Assembly (NCBI GenBank): GCA_038214135.1
Contig: JBBQSD010000004.1
Location: forward strand, 1 to 64,000
Source of the DNA: JANLSE01 sp038214135
GTDB taxonomy: Bacteria; Chloroflexota; Chloroflexia; Chloroflexales; Roseiflexaceae
Length of the DNA: 64,000 nt
Reading direction: 5' to 3'
Part shown: one piece after another, positions 61,488 to 64,000 of the stretch
Position numbering within the stretch: position 1 is the first letter of the stretch
How the letters are laid out: each line of letters opens with the position of its first letter
The notes under the pieces: model-generated
The model's database searches: none
The model's input: only the letters and a program-made list of their open reading frames with translations
What the model was told of the DNA's origin: nothing
Program-made: the position numbers and the translations under genes

Positions 61488-63215
61488 TTATATCCAGCCC
61501 TTACCCATGCGCCGCCGCCGCACCAATCGCCAGGCTACTCCTCCGCCAAGCAACACCAGGAAACCAAGGAACAACCAGAATGGCTTGAGGAAACGTGCCC
61601 ACCACGGCAGCGGAGCTACTGCCAGATCAGCGCCTGGCCTAAGCAACGCCGCAGCTGGCTTTGGCGTCCCATTTGCGTGCAGCAGGCCAAGCTGCTGTTG
61701 CGGGCCTGTCTGCCAGGGCCAGGAACCCGCCACAGAGGCGGGAACACGCCCATAATCATAGAGTGTCCATGCCAGTGATCCCGCAGCATCGGTTGTGTGG
61801 AGCGCACTAAGTACATCGGCATAATAGTTCGCCTGTTCCGCTTCGGTATGGCCATTTGGGAAGAATGGGCTGTTCCAGGTTGGCAACCCATACTCACCCA
61901 GAATGATTGGCCGACCAGGCAAGGCTGTTCGTAGCTGTGCATAGCGGGCCAGCAACCCCTGTGGTGGCAGGTAATCGTGGAAGGAAATCAGATCAAGCGC
62001 CTGACCAAAGGTTGTGGCTACCTCGGCAGATGACCAGCCAATTGTGATCAGGTGGTGTGGATCATATGTACGGGCTAGGCGCAGGCTATGCGCTAGCCAC
62101 AGATCAACAGTTTCGCGCCCAACGCGTTTATAATCCAGATCCGGCTCGTTCTTGAGATCCCAGGCCAGGATCGCCGGGTGATCCATAAAGCGGGTTAGGA
62201 TCGTCTCCAGATGCCGATCGGATTGTGGCCAGAGCAGCGGATTATAATCGCCACGAAAATCGAACAGCGTCACAATCACCTTCAACTGATTTGCATGAGC
62301 TCGATCAAGAAAATCGCCCAGCCGATCCAGCAGATCTGGCCGCACATCACGCCCACCAAATTGTTCGTATGGAATGAATATTCGTACCGTATTCAGGCCC
62401 AGCGAGCGCATTCGTACAAGATCCCGCTCAATCAGCGCTGGCGTATAGTTCGGCCAGAAGAGTTCCCACGGAGTTGCTTGTGGGTAATAGTTAATACCAG
62501 CAATCGCATAAGGCTTGCCATCCAGCACCAGATCGGTGCCGCGCACACTCACCATTGCTGCGGCTGGCTGCGGCTGGCCTAGCACCTTATTGGTTCCATC
62601 CAATGCTTCAAGTGTTGTACGCGTCAGTTGGCGCACCCGCCAACGCCCATCTTCAAAAACAAGCACAGCTGCATAGGTCGCTTGCGTCTCACCGGTGTAG
62701 ATCAGCGCTCCTGTTCGATCCCGAATCAGGCGAACCTCGTTCGATCCAAGATCCGTAAGCGTCGCCACACTTCCATCGATCGAATAGAATGTCATCTGCA
62801 ATCGATGCGCGAGATCAACCTGCGTCACCATCAGCCCCTGATCTACTGCCGATTCAATAGTAGCGCGTGCAGCAAGCAGGGCTGGGCCAGTGAATGCCGT
62901 CGGCAGGCCACGCGCATCGCCACGGGCATAGGCCAGGTTCCATTCCAGCCAGGCGCGCATATACGCCTGAGCAAGCTGCTCACGGGTATAGTTATCGATC
63001 ATGCGCCCAACATCGCCCTGTTCTGGGAGCAGTGTCAGCTTCACACCGATATCCGGCACCACATTTGGCACAATATTCAGTGCCGTCGCAGGATCGGCTC
63101 CGCGTTGAAAGAAAGCCAACAAACGCGATGAAACACTGACTGTTGCTAACCCGATGACAGCACAACAGAAACCCAAAAACAACCAGATAATCAATTTCAG
63201 GCGCGTTTTCGACAT
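61488..63215 (-). CDS. Membrane-anchored GH5-like glycoside hydrolase
   Basis: The 575-residue protein has an N-terminal anchor (about 8-30), a lower-complexity NTF2-like extracellular part (about 75-200), and a GH5/GH-A TIM barrel (about 225-500). The acid/base Glu is in DLKNEPDL and the nucleophile Glu in ILGEYGLP. A second membrane helix near the C-terminus (about 545-565) is followed by R-R-R-R. It probably trims beta-glucan or mannan at the cell surface. It is downstream of and likely cotranscribed with the Ig-like gene; both are in the surface-polysaccharide cluster. Confidence 0.9.
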   Translation of the reverse strand: MSKTRLKLIIWLFLGFCCAVIGLATVSVSSRLLAFFQRGADPATALNIVPNVVPDIGVKLTLLPEQGDVGRMIDNYTREQLAQAYMRAWLEWNLAYARGDARGLPTAFTGPALLAARATIESAVDQGLMVTQVDLAHRLQMTFYSIDGSVATLTDLGSNEVRLIRDRTGALIYTGETQATYAAVLVFEDGRWRVRQLTRTTLEALDGTNKVLGQPQPAAAMVSVRGTDLVLDGKPYAIAGINYYPQATPWELFWPNYTPALIERDLVRMRSLGLNTVRIFIPYEQFGGRDVRPDLLDRLGDFLDRAHANQLKVIVTLFDFRGDYNPLLWPQSDRHLETILTRFMDHPAILAWDLKNEPDLDYKRVGRETVDLWLAHSLRLARTYDPHHLITIGWSSAEVATTFGQALDLISFHDYLPPQGLLARYAQLRTALPGRPIILGEYGLPTWNSPFFPNGHTEAEQANYYADVLSALHTTDAAGSLAWTLYDYGRVPASVAGSWPWQTGPQQQLGLLHANGTPKPAAALLRPGADLAVAPLPWWARFLKPFWLFLGFLVLLGGGVAWRLVRRRRMGKGWI

Positions 63216-63245
63216 GTTCGGCCTTCTGGGAATCAGTATGTTTCT

Positions 63246-64000
63246 TTAGGGAACGGAAAACGCCGTCTCGCCCTGCCCCGAGCCAACCCGCACATTCACA
63301 CGCCCTGCACCAGGTGTCAGCGCCGAGAGCGCGATTGTTGCCGATGCATAACCTGTATCAGTGGTGCCAGAGATCGACTGACTCCGTCCGGCTGCATCCG
63401 TCACGACCATGGTGACCAGCGTTCCATCCGGTGTCAACTGGCCAAGCTGGCCAAGAAGTGGGCCAACTCGTACTCGTAGCAGGTGGCTCTGTTGATCCAT
63501 CTCGGCGACAACCTGAATCTTCCCGACTGCCGGGCCTGCGCTAAACGTAATCTCGAGCGGCATGCTCGTCATGCCATAGACAGTGCCGATAGCCTGCGCG
63601 ATGCCAGGTTCACGCGCCGCCTGTAGGGGAGCCTCGGCAACACCATCAATCGTATAGGCAGGGATGTTCTGCATGGTTCCATCTGGCATTGTCACAATCA
63701 GGGTCAACAGCGTGCCATCCGGCATCGGGTTGCCATAGCGATCCCTAATCACACTGGTTCGTAGCGTCAGCAGGCGATGACCATCCGCCGGGAGCGTTGC
63801 TGGATCGGCCATCAGCGTAAACGAGATTGGCCATCCTGCTGTCAGGCTCAGATCAGCCTCAGGCCCATGCGCAGTGCCAGCTCTGCCAACCACCAGCATT
63901 CGGCCAGCCTGCGTCCCGCCTGGCATTCTGATCCAGGCAATACCATTCTGCGCTGCAACATCGCGGGTGACTATCGTTCCAGTAGGGTTTTGGAAGCGCA
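63246..64000 (-). CDS. Ig-like (invasin-type) surface protein, 5' end outside window
   Basis: The frame is open from the window edge to TAA-type stop at 63246; at least 250 residues. It contains two tandem Ig-like beta domains, each with the pattern ISFTLMADPATLPADGHRLL...VIRDRYGNPMPDGTLLTLIV and a second copy LTPDGTLVTMVVTDAAGR..ISGTTDTGYASATIALS. Such domains provide stalks in adhesins and surface hydrolases. The N-terminus and signal are not in the window. It ends 30 bases before the GH5-like gene and is probably in one operon with it. Confidence 0.8.
   Translation of the reverse strand, partial: RFQNPTGTIVTRDVAAQNGIAWIRMPGGTQAGRMLVVGRAGTAHGPEADLSLTAGWPISFTLMADPATLPADGHRLLTLRTSVIRDRYGNPMPDGTLLTLIVTMPDGTMQNIPAYTIDGVAEAPLQAAREPGIAQAIGTVYGMTSMPLEITFSAGPAVGKIQVVAEMDQQSHLLRVRVGPLLGQLGQLTPDGTLVTMVVTDAAGRSQSISGTTDTGYASATIALSALTPGAGRVNVRVGSGQGETAFSVP

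Overview
The window is about 64 kb of roughly 55% GC bacterial chromosome. Gene content (a ba3-type cytochrome oxidase operon, tandem hybrid kinases, a NB-ARC/TPR-regulator remnant, YfhO- and GH5-type envelope proteins, an aminoglycoside-phosphotransferase/M23/class III aminotransferase fusion, many short intergenic repeats) fits an aerobic Chloroflexota, probably class Chloroflexia. This is inference from family content; no rRNA or other marker is present to fix the lineage.

Layout. 0-3.3 kb: a serine hydrolase and several decayed genes (GNAT tail, MazEF-like remnant, two convergent genes cut at one point). 3.3-16.9 kb: a block of stress and envelope genes (ferritin-like proteins, GlsB/YeaQ, YqjD-YqjE-DUF3618-like operon, GspM/YflT-like glycine-zipper protein, LPSTG surface protein, FAS1 lipoprotein, response regulator) with a 1794-residue double-kinase hybrid sensor. 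Eight promoters here carry a near-identical -24/-12 element (TGGCAY-N5-TTGC type, GG-N10-GC spacing), so the block reads as a sigma-54 regulon. 17-27.6 kb: zinc alcohol dehydrogenase, Ser/Thr kinase, PH-domain membrane protein, a NarL-type two-component pair and a heterodimeric ABC exporter. 27.7-28.3 kb: a serine-recombinase remnant beside tRNA-Lys. 28.3-47.2 kb: mostly housekeeping and sugar/redox metabolism (quinone oxidoreductase, Gfo/Idh, an ABC ATPase operon, galT, inositol-phosphatase family, DinB, Fur, KefC/KefF-like potassium efflux pair, M24-like protein, triple-domain aminotransferase). 47.4-50.6 kb: SCO1-CoxIIa-CoxII-CoxI oxidase operon, including a 56-residue subunit IIa. 50.7-56.6 kb: cytochrome P450, an AhpD-like protein whose second redox cysteine is encoded by UGA (probable selenocysteine), an arabinokinase-like GHMP kinase and xylulokinase. 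56.9-64 kb: a cell-surface polysaccharide region with glycosyltransferases, a STAS/RsbW/STAS partner-switch module, a YfhO-like membrane protein broken by a decayed insertion sequence, a GH5-like hydrolase and an Ig-like surface protein running off the window.

Intergenic DNA is unusually rich in repeats: a 51-bp double-hairpin family, perfect palindromes used as terminators, and several families of 7-8 bp tandem repeats. Genome decay by deletion is visible at several points. The two most notable observations are the sigma-54 regulon and the UGA-containing AhpD-like gene.
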